Positions 1 to 12,187 of a stretch of DNA of 64,000 bases are shown piece after piece. This DNA comes from Strigamia acuminata. Lineage: Eukaryota; Arthropoda; Chilopoda; Geophilomorpha; Linotaeniidae. The notes below the pieces were generated by a model, which did not search any database, was not told where the DNA came from, and worked only from the letters and a program-made list of their open reading frames with translations. Within the stretch, counting starts at the first letter, position 1. Each line of letters begins with the position of its first letter. Location: the NCBI GenBank assembly GCA_949358305.1, contig OX442324.1, positions 5,771,575-5,835,574 of the forward strand, given 5' to 3'. A program made the position numbers and the translations under genes.

Positions 1-1309
1 GTGGAGTTTGGATGACATATTTACAACTGCAAAAAGGTTTCCACAAACCTAGTTATATAAACTTTTATGAAGGGGAATAAATTTTGGTCGTCAGGGTGCC
101 TAACCTCACTCTCCACACCCAAAGTCCGGTGTCAAAGGTCACGTGGAATAAGGAAAGAGTTAAAAAATGGAAATTTCGTCAAAAAAAATATTCAGGGGGC
201 AATTAAAATTTTATGTTTACATGGCTTTTTTTCCCCTGCAAAGGTGAAGAAGGTCGGTCTTTAAATGTTTGAAAGAAATGAATACATTTTTTTTTTTTGT
301 TAAAAATCCAAACTGAGAATTTGAACATTTAATGGAATTTCAAGAATTTTTTTAAAAAAAATTAATTTTTCGTCGCACTTGACTCTGCATTTTAATTTAA
401 GTCCCCACTGTATATATCACTATATTGTGATTGATTAAAACATAAATTAGATGTCAATCGCTTGGAAAACCAAGCAAAACGACCGCCCAAGTGTCCATGC
501 GGGATAGAAATGTCCGCCATTGTCACGAGCCAGAAATATTTTTAGTCGGAAATTGTGAAATTTAAGTTTGATGGTTTTTCACATCACACTAATTTTTTGA
601 GTTGAAAAAACAAAACAAAAAGTAATCTAATTTCAGAACAATACACGGTAATAAGGGACCTTTAACCCTTGCACGCAATATCCACTGTTGTCTGTATGAT
701 TGTTGCGTGGGCAATGGGAGGTGGGGCTGTGAGGGCGGGGGTCAGTGGCGTGTAGCATGGCAAATGGTTTTGGTGAGGGCTGTGAACCCTTTGTCTCCAT
801 GAACTCAAAAAGTCTTGAATAACTTGGGTCAGGTTCCCATGATAACTAATGATTCTCTGTGCTGCCAACAGGTGACCAAAATACAAGACCGTTGCACTTT
901 TTTTTGGAGAAATAAAATTTTATTTTATCTCGAGGCCTCAAAAATTGGAGTAGGTGATACGACTGGGGAAATGATTTGCTTGTTTAATTTGCCACTAGTC
1001 GTCGTTAGCGAGTTGCTGGTGTTAATTGCACTGCACGTTGGCCTCTCTCTCTCTCTCTCTCTCGTGTAATTACCGACTGAATTAAACATGACTCTTAGTT
1101 GAAAATAACTTGGGTTAGTTGCGATGAACTCTAGTGTGCTAGAAAATTGTCTTTTCAACTTGGAAGCGAGTGGACAATGTTCTGTTGTGATTTTGCACTG
1201 AGTTTCAATTCTGGTGGCTCAGTAAGTCGAGTTTCAGTGGCAGAGAAATTCATTTCCGCCTCAATGTTTTCCTGGAGAAATAAACGCGCTAAACTTTATG
1301 AGAAAAAAA

Positions 1310-1342
<33 letters not shown>

Positions 1343-4300
1343 GTAAATGTAACGGTGCGCTTCTGTGTTGAATCTTTCACCACAAACAATGTCTACGGAA
1401 TTGTCAGGTTACAGTTTATTTGGGTGATGATTTTTGCGGACGTAATTTTTCGCTTTGCTAAAATTTAATTCAAGTTTTATTTTATGAGAATTAATTAAAT
1501 TTTCAGCTTCAAGGAACTTGAATTCAACTTTAAACATAATTTACAACTTGAAGTGATGATAAGAGATTTTTTTTTTTTTTTTTTTTTTCTAAAATTTATT
1601 TTTTATTTATTTTTTTATTTTTATTTTTAAAATTATTATTTATTCCATTTACAAGCCGAATCCATTAGTGTTTTTTGTTGTTGTATTTTTTTTTGTTATT
1701 TATATAATAGAAATTTTATACAATATAAGGTATGGACTAATTTCGAAATTAATTTTCAATTAGTTAATTTTTTTAACGATGAAAATTGCTTCTAAGTTGT
1801 TAGCAATGGTTTTTTAAAAGATGGCCTCGAATCGCTTCAGAATCTCGAATCAAGATTTTTATATCAAAACCTGTTTAAAAATAAATGCCAAAAAAGTTGT
1901 GATGACTCTGACACATCTTCGGGTCACTTTAGAATGACGTGGGTGGAGTAGGAATGAGTAGGTCACGAAGGCAGAGGTCGTCTTCCCATGGGGATCCTCA
2001 AACATGGGTCATTGAACAAGGGGCGCGGTCATCATAAAGCGATACATGGTGCAATTATAATTTGATCCGTCGACTTGAAACAAGGTTTTGAATATAGAAT
2101 GAATTTTTTGAATATTTCAAAAAAAAAAATTAAAAAATTCACTCTCAAACTCCCAATTTCTAAACATTATGATAATTTAGATGATTTAATTTCCCAACAT
2201 TTACATTCGTATAAAGTAACAAGGTGACTTAGTGATCCAATTTAATTTTCGCAAAAAAAAATATATATTTATATTTTTATGTGAAAAGCTTTTTTGGCAA
2301 AATGAGCGTCTTGACTTTTCGTTTCATCCTTAGAATTATCATCCTTCAATTTGCAACCTTGATTTTTCTGGAGATTTGGATGAGATTAAACTGATTTTAT
2401 GTATTTATTCAATTGTTTTTGTTTGCGCTTTGTTTTGTTTATTTCTTTTAATTATTTATTGTGTGTACACACACGCAGATGAAGTTGATGAAATCTTTAA
2501 TCGATTTATGTGCGATGTTCTTGTTTTTGTCCGTTGTCCTTCCTACGTTAGCAGTAAATCAGCCAAGGTCAGCGTCAGTCACAGGCGAATAATCTACACA
2601 AAGGAGATTTATGCCTTAATGTCACTACCTCCAGCTGTTCGGTTTCAAAGCAATTGCAGCTTCTGGTTTTCTGAACTCTCTCACGAATGTAATGCGAAGG
2701 GGATCAAAGGATTTCAAGCTTACTAATTGTCATTATGCAATCACGTGATTTGCCTCATCTGGTTTATAATAATTTTTATTATTCGTGTTTCTCTCCTCTT
2801 ATTTTTATCTTCTTTCCGAAACCTTTTCTTCCTTCCTCCCTCCCTTTCTTTCTTTTCTTGATTTATTATACCGCAGATAGAACCACACCAGTATCACCAC
2901 TGAGATAACATTTCCACGAAAACCACACACCATTTTCTCAATTCTAACCCTAGAAAACAGACAAAATACCTCGACTTTTTTATTTTTATTTTTATTTTTA
3001 TTTTTATTTTTTATTATTTTTTATTTTTTTTTAAATATCCATTTGCACCCATGCTGAGATGATGGAATTTATTGGCGCGCGATATAAGGTCACTTTCTTT
3101 TCATTTGCTTTGGTAAATTGAGTCCTTGGAACAAATTCATTATAAATTATAATTTTCCTTTATAAATTCGATATAAATTAAGCGTATTGAAATTTAATAT
3201 TTTACACCGTATTATGTATAAACAATGGTAGTTTGTGAAGAGGGGCTCGCTCACAAAAAAGAAAACCTTAAACAAATCACGGTAAATAAAGTCAAGGGAA
3301 ACGAGGCCGTGATTTAATGGAGGTCTGAATCTTTTTCACCGCCACCTGTAGGCGGGTTAGGTGTTGACTTTACACAGACGAGATGTGCACAGAAATTCAC
3401 CTTAATTGCACCCTATTTTTTGATGCAATGCAATAAAATTTTATTTCGGCATTATGATAATAATAAAAATAATCATAAAAAAGGTATTTTTTTTTCATTC
3501 GCATTCTTTAATTTTGCATCGTTTTTCACTTTCTAAAACATTTTTACCCTTTAATTTCTCGCCTTCTCCATGACGTGCATCGCAATAACACAAGGTCCGG
3601 TTCCAACGCTTGAACCATGACCCCTGCCCACTCCAGGCTCTCTGACAAGCGAGAGCCTGGGCGCGTCTGCGTGCACTGCCCCACCCACTCCCAGCCACGC
3701 ACCTTCTGCCCCTGCTCCAGGCTCCGCATTCCATGACACACTCATAGTGTACTCGAAAATTACTAGCTCGGCTTCTCTCGTCTTTTTTGGGGGGGCTTAT
3801 CTCTTCTTGTGACGTGATATACAATGCAATGCAACGGGTTTGATGAGGGCTGCGTGCAGGAATAGTCGAAGTTTGCAAATCACTAATAATTTAACGCGAA
3901 ACGTGGAAACTACGCACCGAAATTTAGAACAAGAGAATTTAATATATACGGATTCTTGGGATGTGTTTGGTGGACAATTATTTATGGTTGTAGCTAAACA
4001 AATTTCTTTTGCAATTGGACATAATTTAGTCTTAAGGATCTCGGGGAAGGATTATCTGCTGATTTATTGGGGTTTATAGGAGGGAATGTGATGTTTACAT
4101 GATTATTTTTCACCTACTTTACGGCATGTTTTCTTATTTTGGGGTCTGGAAGAGACAGAAAGGGCTGAAAAATCGATTTTGGAATTGTTTTCTCTCGATT
4201 TTATAAGTTTTTGAACTCTTGTTTTGAAGGTTTAACATTGTTTTCATTGTGTAATCTTACTGGCAGTCATTATGCGTTTTTTGAAATGAGTTTACAAGAT

Positions 4301-4784
4301 TTGAGATTTATTTGAGTCATTAAATTTTAATTTTCCATTAAATGTAATTTAAAAAAGTAATCCCAACATTTTGGTTGATGAACCTTAAGCCGTAATGACA
4401 TTTCAGTTAGAATTTGAGCTAGAGTCCAACTGGTCAAATCTAATTGGCTCGATGTTGTCTTCGCAAAGAACTGCGGTCCTGCTGAGTTGAAATAATTTAT
4501 GGTGTTAATAAAAGCTTTTCGTTCACTCCAGGAGGATTTTTCTCCTCCTTATCAGGGAATTCAACTGCAGAAATTATGTTCTTTCTCTACAAAACTCTTT
4601 TTTATTTCTTTTCTTTTTTCTGCTTCTTGTTAAATGATTAAATTAAAAATACAATTTTTTTATTACCTTTTTAAGGAAATTCTTATTTATTTAACTTAAA
4701 GAAAGTGTTTTTTTTTATTGTTATTTTTTTTTTAAATTAATTTTTATTTTTTTATTTTTTATTTTTTCTATTATTATTATATAG
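1..4784 (+). other. Intron of the TBC1D1/4-like gene (upstream part)
   Basis: No exon with family similarity is visible before 4785, although the upstream half of the TBC domain must exist, so this is probably a large intron. It holds a (CT)n run at about 1042-1062, poly-T tracts at about 1313-1341 and 1567-1588, TTTTTA repeats at about 2975-3030, and a GC-richer block at about 3560-3750 with a 10-bp perfect hairpin. The acceptor before 4785 follows a long T-rich tract ending in TATAG. Confidence 0.6.
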
Positions 4785-4936
4785 GAAGGACCTTTCCACA
4801 TCATCCATATTTTTCTTTACAACTCGGACCTGGTCAATTATCACTTTATAACTTGTTAAAGGCTTACTCACTTTTGGACAAGGAAGTTGGATACTGCCAG
4901 GGACTCAGTTTTCTTGCTGGAGTTTTGTTGCTACAT
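4785..4936 (+). CDS. TBC exon a (glutamine finger)
   Basis: Enters in phase 1 (the first codon is completed by a G from the previous exon, giving [10 protein letters not shown]) and leaves in phase 0 at a GTAAGA donor. It carries [20 protein letters not shown], the YxQ glutamine-finger motif of TBC domains. Human TBC1D4 has an equivalent stretch. Confidence 0.93.
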
Positions 4937-7900
4937 GTAAGATATACAAGATTGATTTAAGATGCGAATTTTTCTAGAAATTTAATTAGGAAATTCAAGT
5001 GCATAGTTAGGGGTTTTCCGTTTATAAATTCGACACACTTCGTCGCTTGTGTTTGTATGTTGTAAAATGGTTTGAATTTGTGGGGGAAAAAAAGCGAGGA
5101 ATTTCGAATTCAAATGAACGCCATTTACATGGGGAAAAAGTAAATTGTTTGAAGAAAAAGTTCCCGAAAATGGTAGTTATTTACACGGCGCACCCACGTG
5201 TTGCAGCCCACCTGTTGTCAGGGTGTCAAGCTAATACCTGATGCGAAGACACAATTTAAGAAATAAAGGACACGGATTCATATCAAACTTAATGAGTTTT
5301 GGCGCAAAAAAATATGTTTTGAATTAAAATTTAAAATTTTTTTTTTTTAATGACACAAAAAATTTTAAGTGACATGACAGAAAAGTAAACAAAACTCTTG
5401 TTCCTTAAATTGTAATTTATATATATTTTTTTTCCTTCGTATTTGCATGGAAGGAAATGAGACATTTAATATTCAAACAAAAAAGAAATTAGGTTTTAAA
5501 AAAAAAATTGTTTTAATAATTAATTTTGAAAAGAAAAATAAAAAATACTTCTATATATTATTCCATGATTTTGTTGTCAGATGGAGGAAAATTGCGCTTT
5601 TGAGATGCTGAAACACCTTTTATTTCATCAAGGAATTCGATTCCAATACAAACCGGATATGGTAGCCTTACAGGTGAGTGTGTTTTATTTTTATTTTTAT
5701 TTTTTTTTTTTCAAATCCAATTTTTTTTTTCTTGGAAGTTTTTCATTTTAATATGCAGACAAAGGCACCACACCAGGCCTTGTCTCTTATTTTGCTGGCA
5801 GTTTAGACGAAAGATCACGTTTTGCATTTGAAAACTGTTTATTTCAGTTGGGTGGAGGCCAATTGCTCGTTGTTTGACTTCAATTACACATTTTTGAAGA
5901 TTTCTTCCACACGAAATTGCCTATAAAAAAACAATAATTTGAAATATTTGAGGATATTGGGAGGAGTAATAGTTAATACTAAAATTAAAATGTTGATTGT
6001 AATTAGATTTTTTTCCCCCTATTTTTAAATTAAAAATGTAAAAAAATGAAGACATTTTTGTCGTAAATTTGTTAAGAGGTTATAGCTGGCCATGAGTTGG
6101 TAATTGGGAACAATATAGGAATATTAAGTGTTATTTTGAAGATGCTCCTTAAGTAGATCCTTGAGGCAAGCGCGAGGAGATCTGGTCACAGTATAATGTT
6201 TATATGACGTGAAAGATCTTTTTTTAAAAATTAATTTATTCATCGTGTATTTAAATTTTTTAAGGGTTGGTTTTACCTCGCCTAAAATGATGTTGGGTTA
6301 TTTTTTTTATTTATTATTATTATTATGAATTTTTTTTGTTTTTTTAAATTAATATTTTGTTGTCTTGCAGATTCAGATGTACCAACTGTCTCGACTTATA
6401 CATGACACTTATCCGGATTTGTACCAACATTTTGAAAATCAGGAAATTGCCCCCACTTTGTACGCTGCACCGTGGTTTTTGACGATGTTCGCATCGCAAT
6501 TCCCTTTGGGTTTTGTTGCTAGAGTTTTCGGTAAGTTGTAAATCACGTGTGGGATGTTGATGAATTTATTGTTCGTAGATATAAGAGAAATTAGAGGGCA
6601 GAAACTGGCTTGCGTGAGACACCAATTTTTTCAAAAAGAAAAAAGAAAAAAACAAATCGCAAAAATTAAGGGGAAAAAAATAAAACTTCACCTTATCCAA
6701 TTATTTCGTAAATTAAGTGTAAGTAAAGAGAAAAAAAAAGTGTGAAAAGAAAAGATTCATAAACTATTTTCCCCAACTCATGTAATAAAACTTAGAATTT
6801 ATGTGATGTATGTCCAGAAAGCATCAATTAAGTGTAAAATGTGTTAAATGCATTCAGTTCATGCCTTATTTTAATGAAATTTAAAATTCTGATAAGATAA
6901 GGAAAGCGATTCGCCAAGATTGAAGTTGAGTAAAAGAGGGAGAGCAATTTTCAATTTGTTCAATTGCAAAGGATTAGTTGTTGTCAAGAATGTGAACATT
7001 TGCTATCTGGAAGAGATAAGGCAAAAAGTCTAGTCCTTGTTGGGGATGATGGGAATTCGCCACCTACTGAGAACTCAAAAGACAATCAGCACAACAAACG
7101 TCCCCCAAGAATGTCTCACTCCCATGGGAAAACAAGTGATACAGACCCCTAGGAATTGGGTGGGGGTCATGAGACAAAGCATTCTTGGAAAATTGAAGTT
7201 TAATATTCATGAAATTGGGGAAGCCAGCTTGGCTTGGGAAGTGACAGTTTGAGAATTTTTTCATTTCAAAATTTTTTTTTTCTTTTTTTTTTCTTGTTCT
7301 TAGTCTTGTTGTTGTTGAGCTGAGACAAATGGGAGTTAATAGGTTTGAGGATCCCCCTGTTTTGTACTTGCCACTTGAAATTCCACGTCTACATTTTTAA
7401 TTTAAGCTTCGTCTTCATCATTTAAACCACTTTGAGTGATTAATTAAACAAATATATACTTTTATTCCTTAAAAGTAAATCTCAATCACTGAATAAAGCA
7501 AGCGGAACGACCGCTGAAGCTTTCAAGCGAGATTAAATTGTCTGCTACATTAGGAAATGCTATGTATAATCAAGGATGTAGGAAACAAGGATGGAAAATT
7601 GGATATGAAACCGAGGCTCGTTTCCAATTTCACAGGAGTTAATGTGTAATTAGAATTATTATTATTGCATTCGAATAATTAATTGGTATGCAATTAGGAA
7701 ACAACTGAGAGGATCTACTCATTAAAACAACAAGTTAGCTAGGGTTGAATATAAATAAGGGTTTGGATTAAGTTCCAACGTGTCTGGAAAAATGCTCGTG
7801 TGTTATTAATGAATGCAAGAAATAATTAAAAACAACTTAGGCAAGGGCCGGTTTTATTCTTTGAAAGACGATGCATTATATTTCTCAACCGACCATTTGA

Positions 7901-10359
7901 AATAATGTAGAATTCATTAGTTATTTTAATGTGGTTAACAAAGCATTAACTAATGGATGGTGCCATCTGGTGACTGGAAATAGGGATAAATCAAAAAATG
8001 GCGACTCGACTTACCATCTTCCTTTTCCACATCCTTGATACGAGTATGATAAATGTGTGGTTTTGTTTAATTTTAGTCTGATGTGTGGTTATGACATTTC
8101 GGACCTAATGTTTCAACTCTTTAAATAACTGCACAGAAACGTGTCTATACCTTATACTAATTCGAAAACTCGTGACAACTAGGGTCAGTACAAAACAACC
8201 CCAAATACGAGCAACTAATTAAGAGCCTAATTTGACCACATCTGTAGCAAACAGTGGCGAGCATTCAGGGTGCTCCTTGTTTTATGTTGTGAAGAAGAGA
8301 AAGATGTTGTGGGTGTTTGTATACAAACAGTTATGTGAATCTTGCTGGCCATTATGCTAATAATAATGGGGCAAGTAATTGGTGGAATTTATCAAAATTA
8401 GGGAAAGATGTGGGAAGCATTAAATATGTTATCGGTGAGTGTATGGTATTTATATTATCAAAGAGAGGTGTTATTATATTCTGTTGTGTGGTTCAGGTTT
8501 GAATTACGTGTGTGGACTTGGAATGGGGTGAAACAATAATCAACTTGTCTTTTGATCAATTGGTTGTTGGAATGTGGGAAGATGTTTTTCAAGTCAAGTC
8601 CCACAACGTAGGAATCTCGGGACATTTAGTCCATCAACGCATCAAAATAATAAATAAAAAAAACTGACTTGGAACAATTGATATTTTTAAATCTTTTCAG
8701 ACCTAATATTTAATTTAATAAATTTTCAAACGCTTCCAGCACTTTTAATAGGATTAATTAAATGACAAATCATTCGAAATGACATGTAATTGGATAATTT
8801 GCTCTTAAATTACACAATTAGAAAAAATAAAATCGATGTTACAAGTGTTTTTTTTTTGTTTTTTTTGTTTTATTATTGTTTTTTTTTTCAGTGTATTAAG
8901 CATGTATATTTTTTCTTTTAGATTTACTATTTCTTGATGGAATGGAAGTGGTTTTCAAGGTGGCACTCGTGTTGCTTGGCAACCACAAGGAACTGATTAT
9001 TCAATGCACGACATTTGAGTCCGTGATGGAGTTTTTAAAGACGACTTTGCCTTCGTTAGGTATAATACAAATGGAAAGAGTATTCAACCAGGTAAAAAAT
9101 ATATATATATATATATATATACAACAACCTTAGTTTAATGTCGTTTTAATATTAACGAGCGATTAAATTGAGAAAAAAAATCCTCCAAAAAATTAATTAG
9201 AAATTGGCACACACACACCCAAAGAATACTGTCTGGACCTAGAAATTCTTGTCGAAAATTCAGTTTATTGGAAAAACGGACCCTTGAACTTATTGTAATC
9301 AGTTGGGACCAAAAAGGGCACTAGGGGACAATTTTTTTTTAAAAGAAAAATTAACTCTTACGCTTTGGACGAAGAAACACGCCCACAAACTTGCGGTAAT
9401 AGGGTAAAGAGAAATATAGGAGCTTAATTGATGAGAATTTGGCGAATATTTAGTTAAGCATACAATTGTTGCCAATTGCGGGTGATGAATCTGCAGACTG
9501 TAATTGGTTTGAAATCCTTGAGGGCAACCACTCGTGCCCTTCCCAATTTTCTTACCTTGGGACCCATTTAGGGTTTTACCAGTTCCTAAGTATAGCTTTT
9601 ACCTCTTATTGTCATTTGTTTAAAGCCATTTCCTGAGGATGGCAATAAATCATTAGCATTTTGTGTGGTGGCAACTGGCAAGTGATAATGACAAAAATGA
9701 CACGTTAATTTGCACAAGGGACGAGTTGGTTAGTTTAATGAAACTGATTTTTACCTTGTTTTTGTATGAAGGTTTTTACTATGGATATATGTCGTCAGTT
9801 GAATGCGTATGAAGTAGAGTATCACGTGTTGCAAGAGGAGATGTTCACACCGATGCGATCGTCTTCCACTGATTTGGATACAGTACAACGACTGGAAACT
9901 ACAAATTTAACCTTGAAGCGAGAAAACTCCAAATTACAAGAACAATTAGACGAGGCCCACGCAACCATTCATAATTTGGAATCGTTGATGGCTACTTACC
10001 AGACCAACATCAATCATTTGGAAACCAGAGTTAAGGAACTGGAACTCGATAGGCTGAATTTGAAGAAGAATGTCGAATCGCTACGACACCGAATCCCCGA
10101 AATCGATTGCTGTCTTTCGTCCGAGCCCGAGTTACTCATTTGCGGCGGGGAGAGCGGCAGCGGTCGTTCGCCCAAGTCGCATCGCCGTTTTCACAAATCT
10201 TTAATTAATCACGACGATTCGGTTGATTCTGATGTCTCGAGTTTGACTGGCGGCTCACTCATGAGCAACGGATCTGCCAAGGTATCGAGAAGTAGGCACT
10301 TGAGCGCAGAGAGCTGTTCGAGTGTCTTGAGTTTGACCAATAGCCCAATTTTTGAATGA
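4785..10359 (+). CDS. TBC1D1/TBC1D4 (AS160)-like Rab GTPase-activating protein, 3' part (5 exons)
   Basis: Joined exons 4785-4936, 5581-5673, 6371-6530, 8922-9091 and 9772-10359 give 387 residues in one frame with matching intron phases (in at 1, then 0, 0, 1, 0). The start matches the TBC core of TBC1D1/TBC1D4: RTFPHHPYF, then [18 protein letters not shown], then VGYCQG with the glutamine-finger YCQ at about 4893-4901. It continues through the conserved [27 protein letters not shown] and [10 protein letters not shown] blocks. After the domain come [15 protein letters not shown], a heptad-rich coiled coil of about 70 residues and a serine-rich tail. Family role: stimulates GTP hydrolysis by Rabs such as Rab8/10/14 in vesicle traffic, regulated by Akt/AMPK in vertebrates. 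The PTB domains, phosphosites and the arginine-finger half of the TBC domain lie upstream of the window. The last exon has a clear TGA. Family assignment is firm; TBC1D1 versus TBC1D4 cannot be separated, since invertebrates usually have one. Confidence 0.93.
5581..5673 (+). CDS. TBC exon b
   Basis: Exactly 31 codons, flanked by TTGTCAG and a GTGAGT donor. It reads [16 protein letters not shown] then [14 protein letters not shown], matching the EEQAFEMLKFLM and KQYRPDMMSLQ blocks of TBC1D4. Confidence 0.93.
6371..6530 (+). CDS. TBC exon c
   Basis: Begins [20 protein letters not shown] after a TTGCAG acceptor and ends ...GFVARVF plus one base at a GTAAGT donor. It contains the conserved [16 protein letters not shown] helix pair of TBC domains. 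Confidence 0.93.
8922..9091 (+). CDS. TBC exon d
   Basis: Starts in phase 1 after TTTTAG, giving [20 protein letters not shown], and ends ...MERVFNQ at a GTAAAA donor. The intron that follows begins with a (TA)n run at about 9101-9122. GTTGCTTGGCAAC inside the exon resembles an X-box but is coding. Confidence 0.93.
9772..10359 (+). CDS. TBC terminal exon, coiled coil and tail
   Basis: Reads [20 protein letters not shown], then a leucine-heptad coiled coil of about 70 residues, then a basic, serine-rich tail ending NSPIFE and TGA. The coiled coil directly after the TBC domain is typical of TBC1D1/TBC1D4. The exon joins the previous one in phase 0. Confidence 0.93.
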   Translation, partial: VFTMDICRQLNAYEVEYHVLQEEMFTPMRSSSTDLDTVQRLETTNLTLKRENSKLQEQLDEAHATIHNLESLMATYQTNINHLETRVKELELDRLNLKKNVESLRHRIPEIDCCLSSEPELLICGGESGSGRSPKSHRRFHKSLINHDDSVDSDVSSLTGGSLMSNGSAKVSRSRHLSAESCSSVLSLTNSPIFE

Positions 10360-11720
10360 GGCTCATTTTTGCCATAGTTTTTCAATGTTCAGATGGTTTT
10401 TTTGATATCCGTCGGTCGGTACGGTTTATGCTACTGTATTACTCTTGTTTTGGGAAATTTTCCGCTTTATTTGTTTGAGTTTAGGTCAAATAAATTGATA
10501 TACTTTTTTCGAGAGAGAATTTAATATACAGAAATAATTGTTGCAGATGAATTTTGTAGAAAAAAAAATGATGTTAACGTTATTGTTACTATTACAAACA
10601 TTTCTTTCTTTCTTTTTATTTTCGTTTTTTGTTTTTTTGTTTTTTGTTTTGTATAAGTTTCAGGTTTAGTTTATTCTTTAAAAATTACTCATGGGATCGT
10701 GGATCAGGCACGAATGACTTTTTAAACAGGTTGTTGCCACAGATCTGATTTATTGATAATATTGTATTATTCATGTAAATTTTGTTTATATTTTTTTTCT
10801 TTTATGTTATTGTTTTGTTAGTTGTTAATACTTGAAATAATTTAACAGAGAATCAATTTTATATGTATAAGATTTATCTAATTATATATATATATGTGTG
10901 TATTCGAAATTAATTTTAAGTAATTCAAGAAATTGGGGTGTTGCAAGACTAATATAAAATTTATTTATAAATTAAGGTTCAGCGCATAATTAGATGCGTG
11001 TATAAGATAGATATTGCAGCTAGGAAGAGAGCAACTCCTCCATTGCAGATGGGTAACAAGTGAGAACATAGTGCCTTATTTCCTCTGTGTAAATTTAATC
11101 TATTTTCATTAACTGCCTTCCTTTTCATAAAATAAATTGATATATTTGATGTGCATTTACCCTATTAAAAATATTAAGTACTAAAAAGGCTTCCTGTGTG
11201 AATTGATAGTGTCACTCTTTTTGGAATATTACAATATATATATAAATATATATAAGTGGAAAAATTGGAGAAACTTTATTAACTATTCGAGTGTTGTGGT
11301 TGATAAATTTTTCTTCACTTTTTCTGTGAATGCTTTATATACGTCCTGTGAATCTATCTTTATAGCATTTATCTTTACTTAACAGTTGTGTGAAATAAGC
11401 CTATACAAATTAAAACATTTGATCAGTGTTTCATAATTCAAGGTGCTCTAATCTAATTGTAGTAGAATCTTTTGACCGTTCTTCAATCTAATTGTGGTTC
11501 CTACGAATGATGTGAAATCAAGAAATTGAAAGAAAAGAAATTTTAACTACAATTTAAAGATATATGCAAACTAATTTTGGATTATCTGTTTTCCTTTTGT
11601 CACTGGTCTCATTTTATTCAAATTATTTTCAAAGTTTATTTTTTGTGCCTTTTTGTGAAAAATTGTTGATAGATACTTGGGAAAAAAATTAATAAAAGTG
11701 CAATTGAAACAGTTGTGCGT
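10360..11720 (+). other. 3'UTR of the TBC1D1/4-like gene
   Basis: AT-rich and non-coding after the TGA. AATAAA-type signals lie near 10489, 11130 and 11690. The last, AATAAAAGTG, is followed by a GT/T-rich stretch (TGTGCGTGTCTC, TTTTTTTG) that fits a cleavage downstream element, so I place the 3' end near 11.71 kb. Which signal is used is not known. Confidence 0.55.
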
Positions 11721-11765
11721 GTCTCTTCTTTGTTTTTTTGTTATACATTCTTGTACAATTTCTAA

Positions 11766-11777
11766 CCCGGTCGCGAC
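11766..11777. repeat. Perfect 12-bp palindrome upstream of the gag-like gene
   Basis: CGGTCGCGACCG is its own reverse complement and is very CpG-rich in an AT-rich setting. It lies about 420 bp before the ATG of the gag-like gene and just after the TBC 3' end. It could be a promoter element or an edge of the inserted element. Function unknown. Confidence 0.4.
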
Positions 11778-12187
11778 CGATTCACTGCTATTCGTTGTTT
11801 ACGCGATAGAGTAAGTTCGATTTTTGTTTTACAAATTTATTTCATATATTATTACTTTGATTAATTTCAATGAGTTATTCCTTGTAATTTAGGTAAATAT
11901 ACGAGTTGATTAACCACGCACAGGCCTCGTAAATCATCAAAACAGACTCTAATTTTCCAAATCGTTTAACATCGAAAATTCAAGTGCAAAAATAGGCTTA
12001 AAAATCAAAGCGTGAACTGCGCGATTATAATTTTCTATCACAGAAAAAACTAAGGTGAACAGGTAATGATATACAACATAACAAATAAATGTTGTCAACT
12101 TACGGCCAGTCTAATTTTTACTAACCTATCACGCGATCGCGAAATTTTAGGCCCAATTTACCATTTCGTTAAGTATTTAATCGAATT

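Noticed and set aside
3495-3878. Minus-strand frames of up to 127 residues in the GC-rich island
   Set aside because: Several overlapping frames of similar length, as expected of GC-rich sequence; no homology or splice partners.
8966-8990. X-box GTTGCTTGGCAAC
   Set aside because: Lies inside a conserved coding exon (VLLGNH), so codon constraint explains it.
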